The notes under the pieces: model-generated
What the model was told of the DNA's origin: nothing
Databases searched by the model: none
The model's input: the letters and a program-made list of their open reading frames with translations, nothing else
Part shown: in pieces, positions 36,610-47,266 of the stretch
Layout: each line of letters begins with the position of its first letter
Numbering within the stretch: position 1 is the first letter of the stretch
Program-made: the position numbers and the translations under genes
Source of the DNA: Pseudomonas sp. DG56-2
GTDB lineage: Bacteria > Pseudomonadota > Gammaproteobacteria > Pseudomonadales > Pseudomonadaceae
Assembly: GCF_004803755.1 (NCBI RefSeq)
Contig: NZ_CP032311.1
Location: 4,480,501 to 4,544,500 of the forward strand
Length of the DNA: 64,000 nucleotides
Direction of reading: 5' to 3'

Positions 36610-37728
36610 ATGCCGTACCATCCGAATGAGCTGCTTTACAGTCATTTCAAAAGCAATGGAATCGATCTGAGCAAGCTGGAAGAACAACTGAACCTGGTTG
36701 CACCGAATAGCCCCAACCTGCCGCTGTACCGCGACATGATGCTGACCGTCCTGCGTATGGCCCAGGACGACAGTAACCGCTGGAATGCCAAGATCACCCT
36801 GCAAGCGCTACGCGAGCTGGACCACGCCTTCCGCACCCTTGAACAGTACAAGGGCAAGCGCAAGGTCACCGTGTTCGGCTCCGCCCGTACTCCCATCGAA
36901 CACCCCATGTATGCACTGGCCAGGGAACTGGGCGCAGCCCTTGCCCGTTCGAACCTGATGGTCATTACCGGTGCTGGCGGCGGCATCATGGCCGCTGCCC
37001 ACGAAGGCGCAGGGGTCGATAATAGCCTGGGCTTCAACATCACGCTGCCGTTCGAACAGCACGCCAATGCCACCGTGGACGGCACTGACAAACTGCTGCC
37101 ATTCCATTTCTTTTTTATCCGCAAGCTGTTCTTCGTCAAGGAGGCCGATGCCCTGGTACTTTGCCCAGGTGGCTTTGGCACATTGGACGAAGCGCTGGAA
37201 GTGCTCACCCTGATCCAGACCGGCAAGAGCCCGTTGGTGCCTGTGGTGCTTCTGGACTCGCCAGGCGGCAACTTCTGGCAGGATGCCCTGAACTTCATCA
37301 GCCGGCAGTTGGAAGAAAACCGCTACATCCTACCTAGCGACCTGAAGCTGCTGCGCCTGGTACAGAGTGCCGAGGAAGCTGTAGAGGAAATCAATCAGTT
37401 CTACAGCAACTACCATTCCAGTCGCTGGCTGAAAAACCAGTTTGTGATTCGCATGCACCATCCTCTTAACGAGGGTGCGCTGTTCGATCTGCAAGAAGGC
37501 TTTGCCGACCTGCGCCTGAGCGGCCAGTACCACCAGCACGCCTACGCGGGAGAACACCACGATGAAGCCAGGTTCAGTCACTTGACACGGCTTTCCTTCG
37601 CCTTCAATGGCCGTGACCAGGGACGCCTGCGCGAACTGGTGGACTTTATCAACCTGTCGGAAAACTGGGCCAAACCCGAACCCATGCACACGACGCAACG
37701 GGCCCGCGAAGCGCTCAAAGTTACTTAG
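36610..37728 (+). CDS. LOG-family nucleoside-monophosphate phosphoribohydrolase-like protein
   Basis: 372 residues of the LOG/TIGR00730 fold. The central domain (about 80-255) has the family motifs TVFGSAR, GAGGGIM and PGGFGTLDE, the last holding the catalytic acid of nucleosidases that release ribose-5-phosphate from NMPs or cytokinin monophosphates. N- and C-terminal extensions set it apart from the short LOG proteins and make it like the long PpnN-type group, though shorter than PpnN of E. coli (454). Its exact substrate cannot be told. It converges on recX, 12 bases away. Confidence 0.85.
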   Translation: MPYHPNELLYSHFKSNGIDLSKLEEQLNLVAPNSPNLPLYRDMMLTVLRMAQDDSNRWNAKITLQALRELDHAFRTLEQYKGKRKVTVFGSARTPIEHPMYALARELGAALARSNLMVITGAGGGIMAAAHEGAGVDNSLGFNITLPFEQHANATVDGTDKLLPFHFFFIRKLFFVKEADALVLCPGGFGTLDEALEVLTLIQTGKSPLVPVVLLDSPGGNFWQDALNFISRQLEENRYILPSDLKLLRLVQSAEEAVEEINQFYSNYHSSRWLKNQFVIRMHHPLNEGALFDLQEGFADLRLSGQYHQHAYAGEHHDEARFSHLTRLSFAFNGRDQGRLRELVDFINLSENWAKPEPMHTTQRAREALKVT

Positions 37729-37740
37729 GCGCGTGCACGT

Positions 37741-38208
37741 CTAGTCGTCCAGACCTCGGCCGCTCAACAAGCGGCCGACCATCTCCATGGAAAAACCACG
37801 GTAGACCAGAAAGCGGGTTTGCTGTGCACGGCTACGCGGGTCGCTGGGTAACTGACCGGAAAATTTTCGCTGCCAGGTATCTTGTAACAGCCCCGCCCAG
37901 TCCACTCCGCTCTCGCGCAGGGCCTGGTCGATGTCGCCACGTTGCAGGCCGCGCTGGCTGAGTTCTTCGCGAATGCGTGCAGGACCGTAACCAGATCGCG
38001 AGCGATAGCTGATAAAGCTTTCCAGGTAGCGGGCTTCGCTGAGCAGGCCCTCTTCCGTCAAACGGTCGAGCTCCTGATCAATCAATTCGGGGGGAGCGCC
38101 GCGCTGACGCAACTTGCGCGTCAGCTCGACTCGACCATGCTCGCGACGCGCGAGCAGGTCCATGGCTGTCCGCCTTACGGCGACGGGGGTGTCGAGTACA
38201 ACGGACAT
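37741..38208 (-). CDS. recX: Regulatory protein RecX
   Basis: 155-residue RecX, which limits RecA filament growth and modulates SOS. The triple-helix repeats are visible ([60 protein letters not shown]). It begins nine bases after the recA stop on the same strand, the usual recA-recX operon. Confidence 0.94.
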   Translation of the reverse strand: MSVVLDTPVAVRRTAMDLLARREHGRVELTRKLRQRGAPPELIDQELDRLTEEGLLSEARYLESFISYRSRSGYGPARIREELSQRGLQRGDIDQALRESGVDWAGLLQDTWQRKFSGQLPSDPRSRAQQTRFLVYRGFSMEMVGRLLSGRGLDD

Positions 38209-38217
38209 GGAGACAAA

Positions 38218-39282
38218 TCAACCAACTTCAGTTTCAGCTTCGTCTTCAGGCTCGGCGTTAACCGCAGCAGCTTTGCCTGCAGCCTCAACAGCACCTGGGT
38301 TCAGCAGCTTGTCGCGAATCTGCTTCTCGAGGGTGGCTGCGATTTCCGGATTGTCCTGGAGGAACTTGGCCGAGTTGGCCTTGCCCTGACCAATCTTGCT
38401 GCCCTGATAGCTATACCAGGCGCCGGCTTTTTCCAGGAAACCATGCAGTACGCCAAGGTCGATGATCTCGCCGTTGCGGTAGATACCCTTGCCGTAGAGA
38501 ATCTGGAATTCAGCCTGACGGAAAGGAGGTGCCACCTTGTTCTTGACGATCTTGACGCGGGTTTCGCTACCGACGACTTCGTCACCTTCCTTCACCGCGC
38601 CAGTACGACGGATGTCCAGACGGACCGAAGCGTAGAACTTCAGCGCGTTACCACCGGTGGTGGTTTCCGGGCTGCCGAACATCACGCCGATTTTCATACG
38701 AATCTGGTTGATGAAGATAACCAGGCAGTTGGCGTTCTTGATGTTACCGGTGATTTTACGCAGCGCCTGGGACATCAAGCGAGCTTGCAGGCCCACATGC
38801 ATGTCACCCATTTCGCCTTCAATTTCAGCTTTGGGTACCAGCGCAGCTACGGAGTCGACAATGATCACGTCGACAGCGTTGGAGCGCACCAGCATGTCGG
38901 TGATTTCCAGGGCTTGTTCGCCAGTGTCTGGCTGCGAGACCAACAGGTCGTCAACATTGACACCCAGCTTGCCTGCGTACTCAGGGTCGAGCGCGTGTTC
39001 GGCGTCGACGAACGCACAGGTAGCCCCCATTTTTTGGGCCTGGGCGATAACCGACAGGGTCAGCGTGGTTTTACCCGACGACTCAGGACCGTAGATTTCG
39101 ACGATACGACCTTTTGGCAGACCGCCAATGCCCAGGGCAATATCCAGGCCCAGGGAGCCGGTGGAAATGGCCGGAATAGCTTGGCGCTCGTGGTCGCCCA
39201 TGCGCATGACCGCGCCTTTACCGAATTGACGCTCGATTTGCCCCAGGGCCGCAGCCAAGGCGCGCTTCTTGTTGTCGTCCAT
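38218..39282 (-). CDS. recA: Recombinase RecA
   Basis: DNA strand-exchange ATPase and SOS co-protease, 354 residues from [20 protein letters not shown]. Walker A is GPESSGKTT (about residue 66), and the loop and Walker B region ([16 protein letters not shown]) is intact. The acidic C-terminus ([11 protein letters not shown]) is typical. A 14-codon frame upstream of the ATG is ignored. It is preceded by a LexA box and followed by recX. Confidence 0.98.
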   Translation of the reverse strand: MDDNKKRALAAALGQIERQFGKGAVMRMGDHERQAIPAISTGSLGLDIALGIGGLPKGRIVEIYGPESSGKTTLTLSVIAQAQKMGATCAFVDAEHALDPEYAGKLGVNVDDLLVSQPDTGEQALEITDMLVRSNAVDVIIVDSVAALVPKAEIEGEMGDMHVGLQARLMSQALRKITGNIKNANCLVIFINQIRMKIGVMFGSPETTTGGNALKFYASVRLDIRRTGAVKEGDEVVGSETRVKIVKNKVAPPFRQAEFQILYGKGIYRNGEIIDLGVLHGFLEKAGAWYSYQGSKIGQGKANSAKFLQDNPEIAATLEKQIRDKLLNPGAVEAAGKAAAVNAEPEDEAETEVG

Positions 39283-39324
39283 TGAAGTCCTCACGTAATC
39301 GATAGGGCCTGACGGCCTGAACAC

Positions 39325-39340
39325 CTGTATAAGTAGCCAG
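39325..39340 (-). promoter_or_regulatory. LexA (SOS) box of recA
   Basis: CTGTATAAGTAGCCAG, a CTG-N10-CAG palindrome of the form recognised by LexA in Pseudomonas, lies 43 bases upstream of the recA ATG. It predicts induction of recA-recX on DNA damage. Confidence 0.88.
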
Positions 39341-39385
39341 TATTATTCCACAGGGTTTTCTTCCCGCCTACCCCCGAAGTGCGAT

Positions 39386-39868
39386 TTACTCTGCACCAAG
39401 CTGTAACAAGCCCTCTAGCGCGGCGATTACCGTTTGTCGGCGTACCTCGTCGCGGTCGCCATCGAAGTGCCGGCGCTCACTGCTCACGCGCTCGCCATCG
39501 GCCCAGGCCAGCCACACGGTACCTACCGGCTTTGCCGGCGAACCACCGTCTGGCCCGGCCACACCACTGACCGCCACGGCAAAGCGTGCGCCACTGGCGG
39601 CCCGGGCGCCACGGACCATGGCTTCGACCACTTCTTGGCTAACGGCGCCAACTTGAGCAAAAAGAATTTCAGGCACTGACAACTGTCGAGTCTTCTGGCG
39701 GTTGGAATACGTTACATAGCCGGCTTCGAACCAGGCGGAACTGCCCGGGATCCGCGTAATCGCTTCGGCGATGCCACCCCCGGTACAGGATTCGGCGGTG
39801 GTCACCTGGGCATTGAAACGCCGCAAGTGCTCACCCAAACGGGCAGAAAGCGCAGTGATCGTATCCAT
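39386..39868 (-). CDS. pncC: Nicotinamide-nucleotide amidase PncC (CinA C-terminal domain)
   Basis: 160-residue stand-alone CinA C-terminal domain, which deamidates NMN to nicotinate mononucleotide in pyridine-nucleotide recycling. The conserved TAESCTGGGIAEAIT (about residues 23-37) holds the catalytic Ser. The C-terminal VAGPDGGSPAKPVGTVWLAW segment is also intact. It lies between recA and divergent mutS, the usual Pseudomonas order. It is often called CinA in annotations. Confidence 0.92.
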   Translation of the reverse strand: MDTITALSARLGEHLRRFNAQVTTAESCTGGGIAEAITRIPGSSAWFEAGYVTYSNRQKTRQLSVPEILFAQVGAVSQEVVEAMVRGARAASGARFAVAVSGVAGPDGGSPAKPVGTVWLAWADGERVSSERRHFDGDRDEVRRQTVIAALEGLLQLGAE

Positions 39869-40064
39869 GACAAGCTCCTTGAAAGACTGCTGCCTACCCT
39901 ACACCAGCCCTGTGCGGCATACATCTTCAGAGCAGCACCAGGCGCGCAGGAGAGGCACGAAAATGCATGGACAAATGGTCGCGGCGCGCAGGATGGCTCG
40001 GCATCCGCGGCAAAATCCCTGTAACATTGTCCGCTTGCCTTAGGTCTAAACGACACTGCGAGCC

Positions 40065-40076
40065 ATGTTTCTGTAA
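40065..40076 (+). CDS. Three-codon open frame overlapping the mutS start
   Basis: ATG-TTT-CTG-TAA ends on the A of the mutS ATG (TAATG). No good ribosome site precedes it. Such a minigene could affect initiation at mutS, which itself has no visible Shine-Dalgarno sequence. Chance is a clear alternative. Confidence 0.3.
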   Translation: MFL

Positions 40077-42643
40077 TGAGTGATCTTTCCGCGCACACCC
40101 CGATGATGCAGCAGTACTGGAAGCTGAAAAATCAGCACCCAGACCAACTGATGTTCTACCGCATGGGCGACTTCTACGAAATCTTCTATGAAGATGCGAA
40201 GAAGGCCGCAAAACTCCTGGACATAACCCTGACTGCTCGCGGGCAATCGGCGGGCCAGTCGATTCCCATGTGTGGTATCCCCTTCCACGCGGCCGAGGGG
40301 TATTTGGCCAAGCTGGTGAAGTTGGGCGAGTCGGTGGTGATCTGCGAGCAGGTTGGCGATCCGGCCACCAGCAAAGGGCCGGTAGAACGGCAGGTTGTGC
40401 GAATCATCACGCCAGGTACGGTCAGTGACGAAGCGCTGCTCGATGAGCGTCGCGACAACCTGATTGCTGCGGTGCTGGGGGACGAGCGCCTGTTCGGCCT
40501 GGCAGTGCTGGATATCACCAGTGGCAACTTCACCGTGGTCGAAATCAAGGGTTGGGAAAACCTCCTGGCCGAGCTTGAACGTATCAATCCGGTCGAGCTG
40601 CTGATTCCCGATGACTGGCCGCAAGGCCTGCCGGCGGAAAAGCGTCGTGGCGCGCGTCGCCGTGCGCCTTGGGATTTTGATCGCGACTCGGCACGCAAGA
40701 GCCTGTGCCAGCAGTTCGCAACCCAGGACCTCAAAGGCTTTGGCTGCGAGAAGCTTACCCTGGCCATCGGCGCCGCCGGCTGCTTGTTGGGCTACGCCAA
40801 GGAAACCCAGCGTACCGCCCTGCCGCATCTGCGCAGTCTCAAGCATGAACGCCTGGACGACACCGTGGTGCTCGACGGCGCCAGCCGCCGCAACCTCGAG
40901 CTGGATGTAAACCTGGCCGGTGGCCGCGACAACACCTTGCAGTCGGTCATCGACCGCTGTCAGACCGCCATGGGCAGCCGCCTTCTGACGCGCTGGCTAA
41001 ACCGGCCGCTTCGCGACCTGAAAGTGCTGCAAGCGCGCCAGGGCTCGATTCGCTGCTTGCTCGATAGCTACCGCTTCGAGAAGCTGCAGCCCCAGCTCAA
41101 GGAAATCGGCGACCTAGAGCGGATTCTCGCCCGAATTGGTTTGCGTAACGCCCGTCCCCGCGACCTGGCGCGACTGCGCGATGCCCTCGGCGCCCTGCCG
41201 GAACTGCAAAATGCCATGGCAGAGCTTGAAGCCCCTCACCTGGCACGCCTGGCGGTCATTGCGGGGACTTACCCGGAATTGGCTGACCTGCTGGAAAAAG
41301 CCATCATCGACAACCCACCTGCTGTCATTCGTGACGGCGGAGTGCTGAAAACCGGTTACGACAGCGAGCTGGACGAACTGCTGTCGATGAGCGAGAACGC
41401 CGGCCAGTTCCTCATCGATCTGGAAGCCCGGGAAAAAGCGCGCACCGGCCTTGCCAACCTGAAAGTCGGCTACAACCGTGTGCACGGCTACTTCATCGAA
41501 TTGCCGAGCAAACAAGCCGAACAGGCACCCGCCGACTATATCCGTCGCCAGACACTCAAGGGCGCAGAGCGCTTTATCACCCCTGAGTTGAAAGTCTTCG
41601 AAGACAAGGCACTGTCGGCCAAGAGCCGCGCCCTTGCACGCGAGAAGATGCTCTACGACGCCCTGCTCGAAACCCTGATCGACCATCTGGCGCCGCTGCA
41701 AGACACGTCTGCGGCCTTGGCCGAACTGGATGTGTTGAGCAATCTTGCCGAACGCGCGCTGAATCTCGACTTGAATTGCCCGAACTTTGTTGATGAACCA
41801 TGCATGCGCATCAACCAGGGTCGCCATCCAGTCGTCGAACAGGTACTGACCACACCTTTCGTGGCCAACGACCTGAACCTGGATGACAACACCCGCATGC
41901 TGGTGATCACCGGCCCGAACATGGGTGGTAAATCCACTTACATGCGTCAGACCGCCTTGATCGTGCTGATGGCGCATATCGGCAGCTTTGTACCCGCCGC
42001 CAGTTGCGAGCTGTCACTGGTAGATCGGATTTTCACCCGTATCGGCTCCAGCGATGACCTGGCCGGCGGGCGTTCGACCTTCATGGTCGAGATGAGTGAA
42101 ACCGCCAACATCCTGCATAACGCTACCGACCGCAGCTTGGTGCTGATGGACGAAGTGGGTCGTGGGACGAGCACCTTCGACGGCCTGTCGCTGGCTTGGG
42201 CAGCGGCCGAGCGCCTGGCCCAGCTACGTGCCTATACGTTGTTTGCCACGCACTACTTCGAACTTACGGTGTTGCCGGAAAACCAGCCACTGGTTGCCAA
42301 CGTCCACCTGAATGCAACCGAGCACAACGAACGTATTGTCTTTCTTCACCATGTGCTGCCGGGGCCTGCCAGTCAGAGCTACGGTCTGGCCGTGGCCCAG
42401 CTGGCCGGCGTTCCAACGCCGGTAATCCAGCGTGCACGCGAACACCTGGGCAGGCTGGAAACCGCCAGTTTGCCCCATGAAATGCCCGTTGTGCCCAAAG
42501 GTGCGCCTGATGTTCCGCACCAGAGCGACTTGTTTGCCAGCCTGCCTCACCCGGCCATTGAGAAGCTCGGGAAGCTCGACCTGGACAACATGACGCCGCG
42601 TCAAGCTATCGAAATGCTCTATACACTAAAGACTCTGTTATAA
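40076..42643 (+). CDS. mutS: DNA mismatch-repair ATPase MutS
   Basis: Mismatch recognition protein, 855 residues. The N-terminal mismatch-binding [16 protein letters not shown] segment (Phe-X-Glu near residue 34), the connector and lever domains, and the C-terminal ABC ATPase with Walker [10 protein letters not shown] (about residue 617), Walker [13 protein letters not shown] and signature [16 protein letters not shown] are in order. No Shine-Dalgarno sequence is visible before the ATG. The gene is divergent from pncC-recA and followed by fdxA. Confidence 0.97.
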   Translation: MSDLSAHTPMMQQYWKLKNQHPDQLMFYRMGDFYEIFYEDAKKAAKLLDITLTARGQSAGQSIPMCGIPFHAAEGYLAKLVKLGESVVICEQVGDPATSKGPVERQVVRIITPGTVSDEALLDERRDNLIAAVLGDERLFGLAVLDITSGNFTVVEIKGWENLLAELERINPVELLIPDDWPQGLPAEKRRGARRRAPWDFDRDSARKSLCQQFATQDLKGFGCEKLTLAIGAAGCLLGYAKETQRTALPHLRSLKHERLDDTVVLDGASRRNLELDVNLAGGRDNTLQSVIDRCQTAMGSRLLTRWLNRPLRDLKVLQARQGSIRCLLDSYRFEKLQPQLKEIGDLERILARIGLRNARPRDLARLRDALGALPELQNAMAELEAPHLARLAVIAGTYPELADLLEKAIIDNPPAVIRDGGVLKTGYDSELDELLSMSENAGQFLIDLEAREKARTGLANLKVGYNRVHGYFIELPSKQAEQAPADYIRRQTLKGAERFITPELKVFEDKALSAKSRALAREKMLYDALLETLIDHLAPLQDTSAALAELDVLSNLAERALNLDLNCPNFVDEPCMRINQGRHPVVEQVLTTPFVANDLNLDDNTRMLVITGPNMGGKSTYMRQTALIVLMAHIGSFVPAASCELSLVDRIFTRIGSSDDLAGGRSTFMVEMSETANILHNATDRSLVLMDEVGRGTSTFDGLSLAWAAAERLAQLRAYTLFATHYFELTVLPENQPLVANVHLNATEHNERIVFLHHVLPGPASQSYGLAVAQLAGVPTPVIQRAREHLGRLETASLPHEMPVVPKGAPDVPHQSDLFASLPHPAIEKLGKLDLDNMTPRQAIEMLYTLKTLL

Positions 42644-42663
42644 CGCGAGCCCGCACAAGCTGA

Positions 42664-42669
42664 TAGAAT
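42664..42669 (+). promoter_or_regulatory. Candidate -10 box of fdxA
   Basis: TAGAAT follows the mutS stop by 20 bases; a start about seven bases later would place the hairpin at 42676-42730 at the 5' end of the fdxA message. Confidence 0.45.
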
Positions 42670-42675
42670 CCCGCG

Positions 42676-42730
42676 CGGTTTGACGGTGCTGCAGGTTACT
42701 AGCCTGGCCTGCAGCCAGATGATCAAACCG
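42676..42730 (+). repeat. Two-level palindrome in the fdxA leader
   Basis: Outer arms CGGTTTGA (42676-42683) and TCAAACCG (42723-42730) enclose inner arms GCTGCAGG (42688-42695) and CCTGCAGC (42708-42715) with a 12-base loop. The whole would fold into one long stem with an internal loop in the 5' leader of fdxA. Confidence 0.55.
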
Positions 42731-42783
42731 AGCGACCCTGTCTGGAAGGGTATCGCTGCCGTCGCCTGAGGAGAGAATTAGAA

Positions 42784-43107
42784 ATGACCTTCGTCGTCAC
42801 CGACAACTGCATCAAGTGCAAGTACACCGACTGCGTAGAAGTCTGTCCGGTGGACTGCTTTTACGAAGGCCCGAACTTCCTGGTCATTCACCCGGATGAG
42901 TGCATCGACTGTGCACTTTGTGAGCCTGAATGCCCTGCCCAAGCCATTTTCTCGGAAGACGAAGTGCCAAGCGGCATGGAGAACTTTATCGAGATCAATG
43001 CCGAGCTGGCAGAAATCTGGCCAAACATCACCGAGCGTAAGGATCCCCTGCCAGACGCTGAAGAGTGGGATGGCAAGCCAGGCAAGATCGCAGACCTGGA
43101 GCGCTAA
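42784..43107 (+). CDS. fdxA: Seven-iron ferredoxin FdxA
   Basis: 107-residue ferredoxin. It has a CXXC cluster arrangement for a [3Fe-4S] and a [4Fe-4S] centre: residues C9-C17-C21 ([17 protein letters not shown]) and C40-C43-C46 ([11 protein letters not shown]). The long C-terminal extension (about residues 60-107) is that of the Azotobacter FdI type. It lies between mutS and rpoS, with a terminator following and rsmZ beyond it on the other strand. Confidence 0.95.
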   Translation: MTFVVTDNCIKCKYTDCVEVCPVDCFYEGPNFLVIHPDECIDCALCEPECPAQAIFSEDEVPSGMENFIEINAELAEIWPNITERKDPLPDAEEWDGKPGKIADLER

Positions 43108-43119
43108 GCGCTCCGGATC

Positions 43120-43147
43120 AAAAAAAGGCCCTTCAAGGGCCTTTTTT
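43120..43147 (+). terminator. Terminator after fdxA
   Basis: AAGGCCC, TTCAA and GGGCCTT followed by TTTT. It ends 18 bases before the 3' end of rsmZ on the opposite strand. Confidence 0.92.
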
Positions 43148-43163
43148 CATGTTTATCGCGGGC

Positions 43164-43295
43164 AAAAAAAGGGGCGGTTTGACCCGCCCACATTTTTTCC
43201 GTAGTCCCTTTATTCCCTGTCATCGTCCTGATGAATCGCGTCCTGCGATGTCCTTGGCCGTCATCCTTGAAAGCCTGTGTCAGTCCGTAGACACA
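43164..43295 (-). ncRNA. rsmZ: RsmZ small regulatory RNA
   Basis: Small RNA that sequesters the translational repressors RsmA/RsmE, in the Gac/Rsm cascade. Read on the minus strand, the 5' end forms a stem-loop TGTGTC-TACGGACT-GACACA with the GGA in the loop. Further GGA motifs follow: AAGGATG, AAGGACA, CAGGACG twice, CAGGGAA, AGGGACT and ACGGAAA, at least seven in about 100 bases. A strong terminator (GGGCGGG-TCAAA-CCGCCCC, then seven T) ends it. A -10 box TAGTAT (43307-43302) is placed seven bases before the start. The location between fdxA and rpoS is that of rsmZ in Pseudomonas. Exact ends are inferred. Confidence 0.93.
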
Positions 43296-43399
43296 GTTCA
43301 GATACTAGCGTGCGCAATATTTACAGCAACTGGTTAAAGCTCTCAAAAAGCTGCAGAAACATTGCTGAAATAAAAAAGAATAATTTTATTTTTCAATAA

Positions 43400-43463
43400 C
43401 TTACAAAAACGATCACGAAATAATCGGCATAAATTTACTTGAATTCTTACTGATGGCTTACAC
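43400..43463 (-). promoter_or_regulatory. Candidate GacA half-sites upstream of rsmZ
   Basis: TGTAAG half-sites on the minus strand occur at 43405-43400 (about -105) and 43462-43457 (about -165). GacA binding sites at rsm genes are TGTAAG-N6-CTTACA near -180; only half-sites fit here, the distal one with a poor partner, so the assignment is tentative. Confidence 0.3.
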
Positions 43464-43620
43464 CGCACGTAAGCAAACGCCTACACGGAAACGCACTCAG
43501 ACACCCTTGGAAGGCATCATCCGTCGAGTCCAAATGTTTCACTGGTATTGAAAGGAAACATTTACCCTTAGACGCTTTACGCTGCGGCACAAGCATTAGC
43601 AACAACCAGGGCAACGCTAC

Positions 43621-43652
43621 AAACAAAAACGCCTCGATCATGTCGAGGCGTT
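43621..43652 (-). terminator. Terminator after rpoS
   Basis: ACGCCTCG and CGAGGCGT arms with a seven-base loop, followed by TTTTTGTTT on the minus strand, 20 bases beyond the rpoS stop. Confidence 0.9.
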
Positions 43653-43670
43653 CTTTGCTGCAAGCAATGC

Positions 43671-44678
43671 TTACTGGAACAGCGACTCACTGGACAAGCC
43701 ATTCTTCTCAAGGATCTCACGCAGGCGCTTGAGCCCCTCTACCTGGATCTGGCGAACCCGTTCACGGGTCAAGCCTATCTCCAGTCCAACATCCTCCAGG
43801 GTACTGCTTTCATGCCCCCGCAGGCCAAAACGACGAATCACCACTTCCCGCTGCTTGTCGGTCAGTTCACTCAACCATTGATCGATGCTCTGGGACAGGT
43901 CGTCATCCTGGAGCAACTCACAAGGGTCAGTGGGGCGGTCATCGGTCAGGGTATCAAGCAAGGTCTTGTCAGAGTCTGGCCCCAGGGACACATCCACTGA
44001 CGATACCCGCTCGTTGAGCCCGAGCATGCGTTTAACTTCACCAACTGGTTTTTCCAGGAGGCTGGCGATCTCTTCCGGGGACGGTTCGTGATCGAGCTTC
44101 TGGGTCAGTTCGCGAGCAGCGCGCAGGTAAACGTTAAGCTCCTTGACCACATGAATGGGCAAGCGAATCGTACGGGTCTGGTTCATGATTGCCCGTTCGA
44201 TAGTTTGCCGAATCCACCAGGTAGCATAGGTAGAGAAACGGAAACCACGTTCAGGGTCGAATTTCTCGACTGCACGAATCAACCCCAGGTTGCCTTCCTC
44301 GATCAGGTCCAGCAACGACAGCCCACGATTGACATAGCGTCGGGCGATTTTCACCACCAGACGCAGGTTGCTCTCAATCATGCGCTTGCGCCCGGCCGGA
44401 TCGCCACTTTGCGACAGGCGCGCAAAATGAACCTCTTCCTCGGGTGAGAGTAAAGGCGAAAAGCCGATTTCATTGAGGTACAACTGGGTTGCATCAAGCG
44501 CGCGCGTATAGTCGATATACTTGTGCTGCTTGAGTGAGGAGCCTTGTTTAGCCTTGGTCCGAACCGTAGATACAGCAGGTTCGTCTGACACCGCATCCGT
44601 TTCCAAAACAATGCCGGTCTCCATCAGGAGAACTTCATCGTCGATGTCAAACTCCGGCACTTCTTTACTGAGAGCCAT
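43671..44678 (-). CDS. rpoS: Stationary-phase sigma factor RpoS
   Basis: Sigma-38 of RNA polymerase, 335 residues, with region 1.2 ([16 protein letters not shown]), region 2 with the -10 recognition helix ([34 protein letters not shown]), region 3, and region 4.2 HTH near the C-terminus ([20 protein letters not shown]). Length is normal. AAGGA precedes the ATG. It is downstream of nlpD; the rpoS transcript in related bacteria begins inside nlpD. RsmZ and fdxA lie beyond its terminator. Confidence 0.98.
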   Translation of the reverse strand: MALSKEVPEFDIDDEVLLMETGIVLETDAVSDEPAVSTVRTKAKQGSSLKQHKYIDYTRALDATQLYLNEIGFSPLLSPEEEVHFARLSQSGDPAGRKRMIESNLRLVVKIARRYVNRGLSLLDLIEEGNLGLIRAVEKFDPERGFRFSTYATWWIRQTIERAIMNQTRTIRLPIHVVKELNVYLRAARELTQKLDHEPSPEEIASLLEKPVGEVKRMLGLNERVSSVDVSLGPDSDKTLLDTLTDDRPTDPCELLQDDDLSQSIDQWLSELTDKQREVVIRRFGLRGHESSTLEDVGLEIGLTRERVRQIQVEGLKRLREILEKNGLSSESLFQ

Positions 44679-44732
44679 TGTTATAGTCCTTTGCTGAGTT
44701 CGAACTCAGACTCAAGCGACGCCGATATCCTT

Positions 44733-44775
44733 GGCAGCGCTGGAGCCTGTCCCCTCTACGCGAGGAACAGGCCGG
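44733..44775 (-). repeat. Imperfect hairpin between nlpD and rpoS
   Basis: GCCTGTCCCCTC (44745-44756) and GAGGAACAGGC (44762-44772) pair imperfectly in the rpoS leader region. It may act in leader folding or mRNA stability; there is no T-run. Confidence 0.45.
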
Positions 44776-44785
44776 GTTCTAGCAA

Positions 44786-45661
44786 TCAACGACGCGGCAG
44801 GAACTGCAGCGGATCAACAGGTTTGCCCTGGCGGCGAATCTCAAAATGCAGCTTCACCCGGTCTGTGCCCGTGGAACCCATTTCGGCAATTGTCTGCCCT
44901 ACTTTGACCTGCTGACCCTCCCGAACCAAAAGCCTGCGGTTGTGACCGTAGGCACTGACGTAGGTATCGCTGTGTTTGATGATTACCAACTCGCCGTAGC
45001 CCCGCAAGCCACTCCCGGCGTAGACAACTGAACCATCAGACGCAGCAAAAACAGGCTGTCCCAAATCACCGGCGATATCAATGCCTTTATTCAAACTACC
45101 GTTTGAAGCAAATTTTCCAATCAACACACCGCTAGCCGGCCAGGCCCAGCCGCCCACTACACGCTCCGTTGCAGGCACCTGCACCGGGGCCGCCGTAGTG
45201 GCGCTCACCACTGGCGCTGGAGTGGTTGGCGCCGTTGTCGGCGGCTTCGCAGGCGTACCTGCCGGGCGGGTGGTGACGGTGGTTTTGCTTGAAGAAGAGG
45301 AGGAGGAAGTAACGACCTTGGTTGCACCTGCAACAGCGCCCCCCGTACGGTTATCAAATCGAATAGCCTGTCCGGGGCGGATGGTATAGGGCGGCGCAAT
45401 ACCGTTACGCGCAGCCAGGTCCTTGTAATCCCAACCGTAACGAAAGGCGATAGAGAACAAGGTATCGCCGGGGCGCACCACATACTGACCACTAGTAGTG
45501 GCTGGGCGCTTGGCTACCGCCGGTGCATTGCGGTCTACCACTCGGGCACTGTTGGAGGAGGTGCTGGAGCAGCCGGACAATAGTGAACCCACGGCAAGTG
45601 CAATCACCAGAAGCTTGAAGCTCGAAAATCCCCTGCGCTGCTGAATGATTGTGTGACCCAC
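44786..45661 (-). CDS. nlpD: NlpD-like lipoprotein, amidase activator
   Basis: 291-residue lipoprotein; a GTG at 45661 starts it, with GGGAG about seven bases upstream, because the preceding frame is unrelated. A signal peptide ends LLSGC (Cys near residue 31). A LysM peptidoglycan-binding domain lies near residues 59-103 (YVVRPGDTLFSIAFRYGW), a Pro/Thr linker follows, and a C-terminal LytM/M23 domain starts around residue 180. The first metal-ligand His expected in HXGXD is Asn here (LNKGIDIA), so the domain is inactive as a peptidase and likely activates an amidase, as E. coli NlpD does. Immediately downstream is rpoS. Confidence 0.93.
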   Translation of the reverse strand: MGHTIIQQRRGFSSFKLLVIALAVGSLLSGCSSTSSNSARVVDRNAPAVAKRPATTSGQYVVRPGDTLFSIAFRYGWDYKDLAARNGIAPPYTIRPGQAIRFDNRTGGAVAGATKVVTSSSSSSSKTTVTTRPAGTPAKPPTTAPTTPAPVVSATTAAPVQVPATERVVGGWAWPASGVLIGKFASNGSLNKGIDIAGDLGQPVFAASDGSVVYAGSGLRGYGELVIIKHSDTYVSAYGHNRRLLVREGQQVKVGQTIAEMGSTGTDRVKLHFEIRRQGKPVDPLQFLPRR

Positions 45662-45839
45662 CCGCCGCTCCCTCTCTTGGTGAACGCTGTGAAAATGCAA
45701 TAGTGTTTCAATTATAACCGAGCACATGCACCTTGCGGACACCGGGTCTTCGCAAATGTGAACCCTGACAGATTAGGGGCAGCCAGGCAGATAGACAGAG
45801 CAATACCGGAGTAATTCGCCCGCTACGAAAAAAAGCTGA

Positions 45840-47265
<1,426 letters not shown>

Positions 47266-47266
<1 letters not shown>

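Noticed and set aside
39937..40000. Direct repeat GGCGCGCAGGA upstream of mutS
   Set aside because: Two short copies about 50 bases apart in GC-rich DNA are not enough to support an element.
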